The notes beneath the pieces were generated by a model. The model saw only the letters and a list, made by a program, of their open reading frames with translations, had not been told where the DNA came from and searched no databases. The position numbers and the translations under genes are program-made. From contig JAHLJT010000631.1 in NCBI GenBank assembly GCA_031308135.1, positions 152,703,425 to 152,767,424 on the forward strand: a DNA stretch of 64,000 bases, given 5' to 3'. Position 1 is the first letter of the stretch. Each line of letters opens with the position of its first letter. Source of the DNA: Acheta domesticus. Taxonomy: Eukaryota > Arthropoda > Insecta > Orthoptera > Gryllidae. Shown in pieces: positions 48,070 to 57,323 of this stretch.

Positions 48070-48375
48070 CAAATGCAAAGGATGGTGGGAGAAAGAATCT
48101 TAGTAGCAACAACTTCTATTTTTGATTCAATATTGAGTTGTTCTGTGAGTAGATGATTTTTAGTATATATGGCTACACCTCCACAATCATAGTTCAAATT
48201 GCTTCTGTGTTTATTCAAGCATTTAAAACCATTTAGCTTGCCAAAATGTTTATCTTTAAAATTAGTCTCTTGAATACATAAAATATCTGGATTATGTAGA
48301 TTACGAAGAAACTGGATACTATCCAATCTAGTAAAAAAGCCATTAACGTTCCATTGTAAAATGTTCATAATTATT

Positions 48376-49530
48376 TTAGAAGTTATCAGAACTTGTATCA
48401 GTTCCAGAAACTTTTTGTACTGAAGTACTAATTTTCAGTTTATTAATGATCCTAGTAAATTTATTCTTGATGGATCTTTCAGTGAGTTTAGGATAAGTCA
48501 CAGTCATCATTTTTATAATAGCTTCAGTGTCATGGAGTAATCTTTTACTATTAATATGGGATCTGGAGATCCAAATGAATTTTCTAAAAGTGATTTAAAT
48601 TGATTATATGTTAAGGGGAATTTATTTGGATTGGATTCAATCATATCTTTTATGGGGGCCATAAGTTCCTCAACAGATTTAGGTGGTAAGGTGTCTTGGT
48701 CATTGAGTGCTTCATTTTTGTTCTTCCTCCTTTTTTTCCTGGTTTACTTTTGGGGCACATCAACAGTAGTATGCATGTTATTATTTAATGTTTCTTGTAG
48801 TGATGAAGATTCAGAAGGAATAATCCTTTTATTTAAATTAGGAACATTTGTACTGTCCATTGGAGGAGGTAAGTGGTCTTGTGTTAGAAATTGGGTTGGT
48901 TGCTTCTGAGTTTCTTCATTATCAGGTGTGATGTTTGGTATGTCAGTGGGGTTATGTTCTTTTCCATCATTCAAAGGCTTGGAAGGACATTGACTGGCAA
49001 TGTGTCCTTCTTGTTTGCATTGAAAACAAGTTATATTGTCTGTTGAAAAACAAATTCCGTAAGTAGTGTCTTGATAATATAGTAATGTGGACTCCGGTAC
49101 ATTTTTGACATCATCTGGATCAATCAAGACTTGTCTTCGGAAACTTATAATGTGGGATAGGCTCGGTTCTTAAATACCAGCTCTGATGAATGTGATGTTG
49201 GTAGTGTTCTTGTTTGGCATGAAGCACTTTTAAAATTTCATGATAAGGAATCACCGGACAAACGTTGGAAATTATGACACGTACGTGTTTATTAATTAAA
49301 GGTCTTACGTTTAACTTGTGGTTATTGATTTCGATTACTTTGTGTCTTTCTGTAATTTCCTGGACAGTTTCAGCATTAGAAAAGAATATGCATATTCTGT
49401 TATTTGATATTCTTGATATGAATCTAATTTTACTAGGGTTCACAATAGAGGCAATTTTGGTTATATAGTCCTTAATGTTGATGTTATCATTTGCTTCAAT
49501 TACAATAGCTTGGTCTTTGTTGGGAAACAT
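48376..49530 (-). pseudogene. I-type LINE ORF1 (RNA-binding, zinc knuckle), broken
   Basis: ORF1 proteins coat the element's RNA. The frame starts MFPNKDQAIVIEANDNINIK at 49,530. It has an RNA-recognition-like stretch (CIFFSNAETVQEITERHKVI, VRVIISNVCPVIPYHEIL). After a frameshift near 49,120 comes RRQVLIDPDDVKNVPESTLL, then one CCHC knuckle, CFQCKQEGHIASQC, near 49,020. A polar tail follows and, after further frame changes, KFPLTYNQFKSLLENSFG and a natural stop at 48,376. The start is supported by the short 5' UTR upstream and the tight spacing to ORF2 downstream. Confidence 0.82.
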
Positions 49531-49539
49531 ATCGCTTTG

Positions 49540-49715
49540 AGCAACTTTGAAGCAAGATTTATATACCTGTGTTTGTTGACTACCAGTAGAATGAACTTTA
49601 TTTACCTGTGTTTGTTAACTACCAAAAGAAAACTAGTTCACAACTTTATAAAAACAGTCGCACTACTAAACACGTCCGTATGCGGTGGATGACAAGCACG
49701 GAATGTCTTCTATAT
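49540..49715 (-). promoter_or_regulatory. 5' UTR of the I-type LINE with tandem repeat
   Basis: On the minus strand a unit containing AACAAACACAGGTA followed by ATAAA occurs twice (about 49,562-49,582 and 49,599-49,620). I and related LINEs carry internal promoters in this position; short tandem units there are common. Promoter activity is inferred only. Confidence 0.45.
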
Positions 49716-49726
49716 TTGAAGAAAAT

Positions 49727-50335
49727 CTTGTTTTTTATTTTTTAAAAAAGCAAATATTGCACGTAATATTGTGCGAAAACTACTAAAATTGCCAAAAAAT
49801 GTACATGACCTTAATGAAAGAATTCACTAGAGAGAACAAGTTTTATTAAAAGGGAAAATATCGATATTTGAATTAGTAAACGTTGGAAGACGCCGGAAAA
49901 ATGTATGCTTTTGAAATTTTTGGAAATTCAGAGTTAATCGTGAAATTCGGACATGTGTCATCTTAATGAATGTATTTTACTTTACTCTTACCAGAAAGTT
50001 AAAGAAAAAGATAGCCGTTTTTGATAAAATTGTGAAAACGTCATGTGTGCCCAAATTTTAAAGATTGTTTTTGAAAATCTCAAAGCTTCGACTCGAGTCA
50101 GATGGACTGGGGTTTCTTTAATTTGGAAAAAATCCTACGCTTGGTTTTGGCGCTAATTATGTTCACAGACGGACAGACAGACGGGCGTTTTGAAAAGAAT
50201 CCCTTTTTTGGTATCAGGGGACTCCAAAACGTGTATTTGTGTTGAAATCTCGAAATCGATTTTTCGCAGCACTATATTACTTTCCCTATTCTACGTATAT
50301 TACTCCATAGATACACATATGTACTGGAAAGTAAA
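49727..50335 (+). repeat. Family A repeat, right part of the LINE-split copy
   Basis: Resumes CACGTAATATTGTGCGAAAA, then TTGGAAGACGCCGGAAAAAT, CTACGCTTGGTTTTGGCGCT, CAGACGGACAGACAGACGGG, ACGTGTATTTGTGTTGAAAT and TCGAAATCGATTTTTCGCAG. It ends in the palindromic tail ACTTTCCC...GGAAAGTAAAAT at 50,335. With the left part it gives a copy of about 1.4 kb. Confidence 0.82.
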
Positions 50336-50660
50336 ATTGGTGGTCGTACTTCTACAAGCGTTAATGAAATTGTGTACTACAAAAATTGTAAGTGAAATTT
50401 ACGTTTGATGGAGAAGAGATCTATTGAGAGAAAAAATCATTCAGTGGTATTTTAGTAATTTTATTCAGTTTCCTTCACTATCATTACCACCTTTCATATT
50501 GTATTTATTATAAGGGCAATTTAATTAATATGAATTATTGTAAAAGGAGTAATGATTTTCATTATTTTTTTGATAATTTATTTAAACCAGGGACTCAGAG
50601 GCTTTTTTTTTGCATTTGGCTTCCTAAAATAATGCTTTGCTTAATCAATTCGCTTCAATT

Positions 50661-51200
50661 TGTACTTTCCTTCTACGGAGTAGAGAGAAAGTTATGCAGT
50701 GGTGCGCCACAAAACGGCGAATTGGTGGCAGAAAACCTCTTATTTGAGGGCCCTGTCAACGAAAAAGAGGACAAATTCAGTTTCTAAATTTAGAAAAAAA
50801 ATCCTCCGAAAAATCCAATGACGGAAGAACATTTGTCCGTCTGTCACTCTGTCTTCTCTGTCTGTCCATCTGTGAACAACGCTAGCGGCTAAACCGTTCA
50901 GTCGATTTTCTCCAAAATTGATATTCCTCAATCGATCTGGCTGATACCGCATCCGCTTGAATTTGAAAGAAATTTCAGTTTTTGGTGGTAATTTACATGA
51001 AGCTCCTGAGAAATTAAAAAAAATGGCGTCAAGGGACGATTAAGAGAATGGTGCAGGTCTCGCGGTCCTTGGAAACCCTATCTTTTTAAAAATTTCGAAA
51101 GTTCAAATTTTTTTCTACAACTAAAATATTAAAGATAGAGATTTTCTCTCTTAATGAAATCTGTTTCTTAAAGATAGATTTTGAAGTAATGTCATTTATA
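50661..51200 (-). repeat. Family A repeat, reverse copy
   Basis: Starts TGTACTTTCCTTCTACGGAG and AGAGAAAGTTATGCAGTGGT; contains AACGCTAGCGGCTAAACCGT, TTGATATTCCTCAATCGATC and GGTGCAGGTCTCGCGGTCCT; fades near 51,200. Confidence 0.78.
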
Positions 51201-51650
51201 AGTTTTTCAAAATTTGAGTACTTTTTGCATAATTTTGCGGGATTATATGGGGAAGAAAGTACGTGCTGTTTTAGCGTCATAAGTTTCATAATATACTTGC
51301 CAGTCCCGGTTTATCCTAGTAGCACTTGTAGCAGGTGCAACAGGCCCCGCGCTTTTGTGGCCCCGGGATTTCAGAGAAAAAAATGTCTCACTAATGAACA
51401 AAAAATTTTTTTTTGCAAAATTAAAACAATATGTCGCACGACATATGTCAGAAAAGTATCAGCTGAATCTCTTATCTTCATATTTATCGTGGATAGGTTT
51501 CCTTGAGTAGTCAAGCTTTATCTGCACGATTTCAATTACGATACCGATTTTATCTTTCTTACTCTTAATTCAATGACATACAAATTTTAAAATCGTTGAA
51601 ACATAATTCAAGCTATAAAATATGTAACAGTTTTGTAACCTTATTAAATT
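51200..51650. other. Unassigned AT-rich sequence
   Basis: Nothing was recognised between the family A copy and the mariner end. Confidence 0.4.
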
Positions 51651-51651
51651 A

Positions 51652-51990
51652 CGAGGACCGTCTCAAAAGTAAGTTAATCAATTTAAAACAAAAACAAAAA
51701 AACATTTTAGAAAATTAAAGAAGTTATATTTTAACATCTTTAACTATTTTCTTAATTATTCCCTTGCAATTCAATACATTTTTTGCAACACTGTGACAAC
51801 AGTTTCTTTAACCTAGTATCTAACCACTCCTGCCAAACTGGAAGTCATCTCCCCACACCTTTGAAGTCATTCTCACTTGCGGAGCGTCTTCTCCCAAGAT
51901 GTTCCTTAGGACCCTGAAAAAGATGAAAGTCGCTTGGTGCAAGGTCAGGAGAATATCAGGGATGACCAAAAACATCCCATTGAAACTGTT
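51652..51990 (-). pseudogene. Mariner transposon 3' end with transposase C-terminus
   Basis: The terminal inverted repeat starts CGAGGACCGTCTCAAAAGTA after TA at 51,650-51,651. On the minus strand the coding remnant reads WDVFGHP, stop, YSPDLAPSDFHLFQGPKEHL, then EWLDTRLKKLLSQCCKKCIE. SPDLAPSDFHLF carries the third catalytic Asp of mariner DD34D transposases, and LSQCCKKC-like sequence matches the C-terminus. The 5' two thirds and the other end are missing. Two stops are visible. Confidence 0.85.
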
Positions 51991-52139
51991 TTAGCAATGC
52001 TCGAGTCTCGAATATTTCGTTTAAACTGTATTCTGAATACTTTTTGTAGACTTCAAAATCAGATTTGCCTCAATAGAAAATGTAAAAATGTCCCAATATT
52101 GAACTACAACTTGGCTCAGAGTACTGGTAACTAGATTCA

Positions 52140-53030
52140 AGAATTTATATTTTTTATTTTAAGTATTTTTTTGCAGTATACTGTATTGTCTCAACATCGA
52201 TTAACATAGCTATGTTTAACTAAGCATCGATTTAAAAAAATATCGGAAATCGGTTGAAGTTCTTTCATGCACCACACGCTTAACAATGGCTTAAAAAATT
52301 AAAATTAATAACAGGGGCCCCGCAGGTCGTTAAACCGTCCTTGATACTTGCATAGCATACAGTATAATCATAACACACAATGGCTCATACATTATTGAAT
52401 GATAGCAAAGAATATGATCAAACATTTCACCCTATTATCATTTTAATTTTTACAAAAAACAATCTTTGATTTTTTCCCGTATTTAATTATTTTTTGAACC
52501 ACTATCATTTTAATTTTTAAAAACCAACACATTTTCAGAAACAAAATTACAATATTATTTTTACACAAAGTTGGTTTCCATTTGTATGAATGAAGTGAAA
52601 TTCCAAAAGAGAAGGGAACTTGCAATTAAATATTTAAATCTTTGTGTAAAAACAGAACTACTGTAATATTTTTGTAATCAATAGGATATTGTTCTTTAGT
52701 ATATCGACCAATTGTCGGTGCATCATTGACTTTTTTTAAAGTGTCATTAACTGTAATCAAAGTACCGTATTAAATAAATTTATTAGTGAATTAATATTTG
52801 ATTACAACGATTTATTAATTGGGGAGATAGATTGCGTGCCGTAGTTTTTGACGGATTACCCCTAGTAACTTAAAATAAGACAACACAAGTTTGTAATATG
52901 CTTTGCTGACATGTTTTTAAGTGGTGTGTAATATTGTATTTTTAAACATGAGCAATACTCATTATTAGCATCAAATAGATAATCTGAATATCTAAATAAA
53001 ATTAAAAATGTAATTATCTGAAAATGCAAA
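52140..53030. other. Unassigned AT-rich sequence
   Basis: No family assignment. Very AT-rich, with frequent stops in all frames. Confidence 0.5.
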
Positions 53031-53044
53031 TGAGTGTAAAAGGC

Positions 53045-53420
53045 GAGGCTCCGTTGGGCAGCGGTGTCGGGGTGATATACGCGCGGCGGGAGCGCTTCAC
53101 GCAGGGTGATGCATGGGGAGCAGCGGCAGCGATTCATCTGCGGCCGCCGCGCCGCTCGGCCCCTCCCCCTCCCACGCCCCGGCGCAGGAAGGAAAGCGTT
53201 GGCGGCGCGCGCCCCATCGCTGCGAGCGGCACGATGGCAGTGGCCTCGCGTGGCCTCTGGAGCCCCCAACTGCTCCCACACCCTAAAGCGGGACCGCTCA
53301 ACCATTTGCTCCGAGGAGGAGCCGTCGGTTGCTCTCTCCTCTTTCGCCTCAGAAAGAGCAAATGACGTAATCAAATATCGATCGGTGGCGTGTGGCACAG
53401 AGGGTCGCCTCGTATTTCTA
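53045..53420. other. GC-rich, CpG-rich island 4
   Basis: About 370 bp rich in CpG. Overlapping frames on both strands (Arg/Ala/Pro-rich; the minus frame 52,862-53,458 reaches 198 codons) reflect base composition. No domain was recognised. It ends near AAATGACGTAATCAAATATC, a CRE-like context. The hAT-type coding fragment begins about 130 bp further on. Confidence 0.45.
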
Positions 53421-53553
53421 CGGGGTATTTTACGTTGTTCGGAATGAAAAAGTCTCACTGCTCTGGGAAAGGATATTACGACAGAAAAAAACAGTAAAAT
53501 ACTTTTCTAACATTTATTGGAACAGTTACTAGATATAAACATATTAGTGTGAT

Positions 53554-53754
53554 TTGGAAATTAAAAACACCACAATTTGCAATGCAGCATGGAAAGAAAA
53601 GTATCTTTTTGCAGATTGCGCCGGCAATGCCAAATGTTTAGTTGCAAAACAAGTGCTCAATAACATAAAGAAATTTAATAGCGGGGATATTACACAGTTT
53701 ATCATGCAGCTGAATATGAAAAGTATTATAAAGGTTGCACAAAAATGTTATTAA
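53554..53754 (+). pseudogene. hAT-type BED zinc-finger fragment, forward
   Basis: Reads AAWKEKYLFADCAGNAKCLV then AKQVLNNIKKFN. In ZBED5/SCAND3-like hAT proteins the N-terminus reads W(K/R)xxYxFxxxxxKxxCLVC...KxxNLKRHY. The first Cys is present, the second is replaced by Ala, and the frame drifts after KKFN. The segment's reverse-strand partner at 54,190-54,330 supplies the continuation. No transposon ends were located. Confidence 0.55.
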
Positions 53755-54189
53755 ATAAACTAGTAATAAAAATGCTAAAAGTAAAAGAAATTAAAATAAA
53801 AAAATGAAGTTGATTGCAAAATCAAATACTCTAATTACACCTTTTAAGTGTTTTTCCTCGCAATATACATTCTATATTTGGAAGAGATGACATGGTGCTA
53901 TTGAGCCGTAACATACATTTCTGATTGTGATCTGTAATTGTACTTCTCATTCAAGATTTACAAATTTTCAAAGAAGCAAAAAATTGCTCACAGTTGTATG
54001 TTGATCCAAACGTACTTAACAATCGAGCAACATTCCGACGCAGTTTTGGAAAACGGTTTTGTAGGAAGTTCTTTTCCAAAATGCTCACGTTGTAGTATCG
54101 GTATGCAATAAAATTAAATTCTTTTGTATTGTGTTATTTTACTGCCAAAACGACATAAGAACGTCCAAATACATCCAAAACTTACTTCT

Positions 54190-54335
54190 AGTGAGGCATT
54201 GTTTTGAGAACACTGAAAACTTCCTTTTGTTCTTCTTCAGCGTACTTGTCATTTTCATCAGCAAGATTAAATGTATAATGTCGTTGCAAATTAAACTTCT
54301 TCACGTGATTGAACCCTTTATGTAAACTAAACATT
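54190..54335 (-). pseudogene. hAT-type BED zinc-finger fragment, reverse
   Basis: On the minus strand: VKKFNLQRHYTFNLADENDK then YAEEEQKEVFSVLK, followed by a stop. KKFNLxRHYxxxH is the second half of the BED-type finger in hAT proteins. It overlaps in content with the end of 53,554-53,754 but points the opposite way, so either the locus was inverted internally or two copies lie face to face. Confidence 0.55.
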
Positions 54336-54639
54336 TGGTATAGCTTCCGTAGTCGGCGAAAAGATACTTTTCTTCCCATACTGCATTGAAAATTGTAGGT
54401 GTAAGTGCTCTTGTCTGTGAAGTGCTCGCGTCGACTTCCATGTTTCCGCGACTGGAGTTACCGGGACACTGTATCAGAGGTTATTGCCAGGCGCGCAACG
54501 CTCGGGCTCCGGTGTCTCGCTCTCGCCTGACAACACGGCTCCGCGCTGCTGATTTGCTCTGCTTGAGCGGCCCTGCCCTAAAGGCTGCTGTAGCATTGCC
54601 TCTGCAAGAACTCTCACTGGGATATCCTAGGATTCCAGT

Positions 54640-54990
54640 CCCTACGGTGGCGGGAATTTGACAATAGCTGGATAGAATTCAGACGCTGTCTGGAAGAGAA
54701 TTCTTGCGTCCAACTGCTCTGATCGGCAGTTTTCCGCGGTTTCCCTGACTAATACCCGCCGGATGCTGGGACAGTACCCCTAAAAAATGGACGAAGGACT
54801 GTGCTCAAACTTTTCTTTCTTTTCCTTGTCCTATCCTCTTCTCATACACACATATTACACGTACTACACTTCCAGAAGTCTTGGAAGGTCATTCAAGGGC
54901 TTATAGCTTGTTCCGGCTGGGGAGGTGCCCAGCTGTGGGCGATAGCTGGAGGAGGACGTCCCCGCAAGTTGACGTGCAGGTCAGCTCCGG
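54640..54990 (-). repeat. GC-rich dispersed repeat C, copy 2
   Basis: Reverse counterpart of 40,285-40,620. GAAGAGAATTCTTGCGTCCA, CTGCTCTGATCGGCAGTTTT and CCGCGGTTTCCCTGACTAAT are the best-preserved parts. Similarity then becomes patchy to about 54,990. Confidence 0.72.
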
Positions 54991-55239
54991 ATCTCCCATT
55001 GAACGAGGAAGGAATTCCCGGAATAAAACATTCACGTCATAAATGAGACTAATGCCCATAGTGGTTGACATGCCCGCAAACTTCAAACAATTAATCCAAT
55101 GACTACTTGAGCATGTCACCCTCTGGCTGACCATTCATTGGTCTCGCTTCGACGTCTCATACAAAGTCTTCATGATCTCCAGAGCTGTCCTCTTTGCTCC
55201 ACCCATTAGTCGCACTTTCCCACGGTACCCATTGCATGC

Positions 55240-55620
55240 GCTGTCTTCAGATGCCGCGCGTCATGTCCAGCCTCTCCTTTCGGCCAACGTGTCACCGCAA
55301 CGTGTCCGCCGCAGCCGCCGTCACCGCGACTCCCTCGCTGACATCGACGCTTCGCCGACGTCCATCGAGATGGGCCGCCGGTCCTATTTCACATTAACAA
55401 ACGACGTCATTAAGTGCGCGGCAGCGTTTTGCGCAAGGCGTGGGGTCGGAGGGCGCGAGTGCGCACGCCCCGCCCCGCCCCGCCCCGCCCCGCCCCGCCC
55501 CGCCCCGTCCCGCCCCGCCCCCGGGTGCGTGAGAGCAGACGCCCCCGCAGCCTCCGCCGCGCCGCCGCACGTGTCACTACTGCAACGGACCCTCACTTTC
55601 ACCGCATATTGTGCTGCTTT
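55240..55620. other. GC-rich, CpG-rich island 5 with CCCCG tandem
   Basis: CpG-dense block that includes twelve or so CCCCG pentamers at 55,465-55,530. It has the same appearance as islands 1 and 4. Frames on both strands are Arg/Pro/Ala-rich with no domain. It could be a promoter island or a GC-rich repeat. Confidence 0.5.
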
Positions 55621-55999
55621 GTAATTGACTCAAGTGGTGAAACTCTGATTTGAAGTGCTGATCTAACTTACTCTTCCTCGTCCAGATGCAAGATTCCGAA
55701 ACGATAATAAATTATATCCAAGAATACAGTACAAGGATGTGCTTCTCTTGTAAGCCCGACAATAAACAATCTGCTCTGATATTGTAACTACGATTCAGGC
55801 GAATGAACCCATAAATTAGAGGTACAAACGACTAGGCGAAGTATGATGGCGCAGGAAGAGCTGTCTTTGTACGCGGCCGCTCTGCGTCAGCTCCCCCCAT
55901 GGGTTTTTGCCGCAGGCCAGTTAGCCCACCTTCCAGGAAGGAAACGCCTCCCACCCTCTTTAACTCGTGATTCTGGGATTTTTATGAATGGAGAAATGT

Positions 56000-56368
56000 A
56001 AACTAGAGGTGCTACAGAATGGCATGGACGTTCCCGTTTTAGTTTTCTATTTCTTTTGGTCTCGGCTAGCTATACGGACTTGCCACATACACTTGCCAGC
56101 TCCCATTTATCTCCACCCAAAGTACATTTTTTTGACATTTTCTTAATTTTTCGGTTTCCTAATAGTAGAACAGGAATATTATTTTAAGAATTTTAAAGAA
56201 AAGTAAAACCTCCTCCTACATGACAATTTTCGTTCTAAAATTTGGAGACATTTAAAGAAATTGACTTTTAAGCGTAATTTCGAAATTTGAAGTTCTTTTT
56301 CACAGATTTTTTTTATTTTCGAAAAACTTTATTTGAAGTCACTTTAAGCACCACAGTCTATCTAATGC
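56000..56368 (+). repeat. Family A repeat, forward fragment from the ACTAGT end
   Basis: AACTAGAGGTGCTACAGAAT then TCCTAATAGTAGAACAGGAA and AAACCTCCTCCTACATGACA. It stops where a reverse copy starts, so the two lie head to head. Confidence 0.75.
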
Positions 56369-57058
56369 TGCGGAAAATCGATTTCGAGATTTCAACGTAA
56401 ATACACGTTTTGGGGCCCTTGACACAAAATAAGTTGTTTATTTAAAAATGACCGTCCATCCATGAGTCCATTTGTGTCCATCTGTCTGTCACTATGATCA
56501 ACAGCAGCGTCTAAACTACGCCTACGATTTATTTTCAAACAGTAGAAATCCCAGTCAATGTGGCTTCACTCGAAGAGCTGCAATTTTGAAAAATATTCAT
56601 TTTTATATTGGGGAACGTTACATGCAGCCCCTGCAACATTTTCAAAATTTTCTCAAAAATGACCATTTTTTTACGTTTCTTAATAAAATAGAATGTAACG
56701 CACAGATAAAGATGGCAAAGGTTCCAGTTATTACTGTTAACTTTGAAGTTTTGAAAACTGCATAAATGAAATGTTTGAATTCTTTGAAATGTTTTCGGCG
56801 TCTTCCTACAACAACAAAACTGAAAATAGAGATTTTTCATTCCATTAATTTATTTTATCATCTTTTATTCTTTAATTAAGATGCATTTTTCTTTGACAAT
56901 TTTAATAGTTTTTGCGCAATATTGCGTGCAATATGTGCAATATAGAATAATAACAAAAACAACAAAATTTTCTCAATAACTGCTCCAATTTTTTATCTCT
57001 CTCACGCCTTTACTATGCCCTTTTCTTGAGATTTGTATTCATTATTGCATTTGTGAGT
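56369..57058 (-). repeat. Family A repeat, left part of the SINE/P-split copy
   Basis: Starts ATGCTGCGGAAAATCGATTT and CGAGATTTCAACGTAAATAC, then CGTCTAAACTACGCCTACGA and ATTGCGTGCAATATGTGCAA. It stops at GCATTTGTGAGTGGAAGTGT, where the SINE begins. The rest is at 59,271-59,620. Confidence 0.8.
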
Positions 57059-57323
57059 GGAAGTGTTTCAATTACCTCCCTCGCTGGCTCGTGTGTTAGT
57101 GTGCTCTGTTTTCATGGAGCAGCAATGTGTTCGATTTCCAGTCCAGGCAATTTATACCTGTGCGCTTTCCTTACAAAATGTCTCCGTATCTATTGCTGAG
57201 TGTCCATGAGAAAGTTCAACTTAAGGTTATGAAGACCAGTATATACGGTGAAGGGTGTTCGTGCTAACCACACGAACCTCTCTTATCCCATGGCCGGTCA
57301 CCGCTGGTCGGCCAAGGCCCATA

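Larger units (their letters stand above)
44650..48368 (-). pseudogene. I-type LINE ORF2 (endonuclease, reverse transcriptase, RNase H-like), broken
   Basis: This is the enzyme that nicks the target and copies the RNA. Endonuclease start: MNILQWNVNGFFTRLDS and CIQETNFKDKHFG (catalytic Asn and Glu present). A (TA)n tract then replaces the segment that should hold GDFN. SDHYPI, the last endonuclease motif, is near 47,800. Reverse transcriptase: TPGPDNIPNALIKN, VPVLKIRRDQSKTDNYRPIS, ENGVPQGSVLS, and YADDIIVLCKGKN with a stop two codons before the box (46,383). LLLTYKSIIRSKIDYGSLIY lies in the thumb. The RNase H-like part (45,480-44,990) has AIVCMPDNTIKFQ and LVWIPSQIEPI, but TSS where TDS is expected. 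A tail motif, CDLCNTHLNLDHIFKVC, lies near 44,820. There are numerous stops and frameshifts. Confidence 0.85.
44500..49720 (-). mobile_element. I-type LINE with RNase H-like region, nearly full length, inactive
   Basis: On the minus strand: 5' UTR (about 49,530-49,715), ORF1 (to 48,376), a 7-bp gap, ORF2 (from 48,368 to about 44,650), and a TAAAA-rich 3' tail next to 44,500. An RNase H-like region after the reverse transcriptase, plus a terminal cysteine/histidine motif, place it in the I group rather than the Jockey clade. Family A sequence on both sides joins up if the LINE is removed. A T-rich target segment is present on both sides (near 44,485 and 49,728), consistent with an imperfect target duplication. 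Confidence 0.85.

Noticed and set aside
48009..48368. Protein ending in Ile-Tyr repeats
   Set aside because: It is the start of the LINE endonuclease running into a (TA)n microsatellite.
43725..50335. Long terminal repeat retrotransposon with the two family A parts as LTRs
   Set aside because: The flanking parts are the left and right portions of one repeat, not two copies of the same sequence, and the interior is a LINE on the opposite strand.
52862..53458. 198-codon minus-strand frame, the longest in the window
   Set aside because: Its open length comes from the CpG island; another long frame overlaps on the plus strand, and neither shows a domain or even composition.
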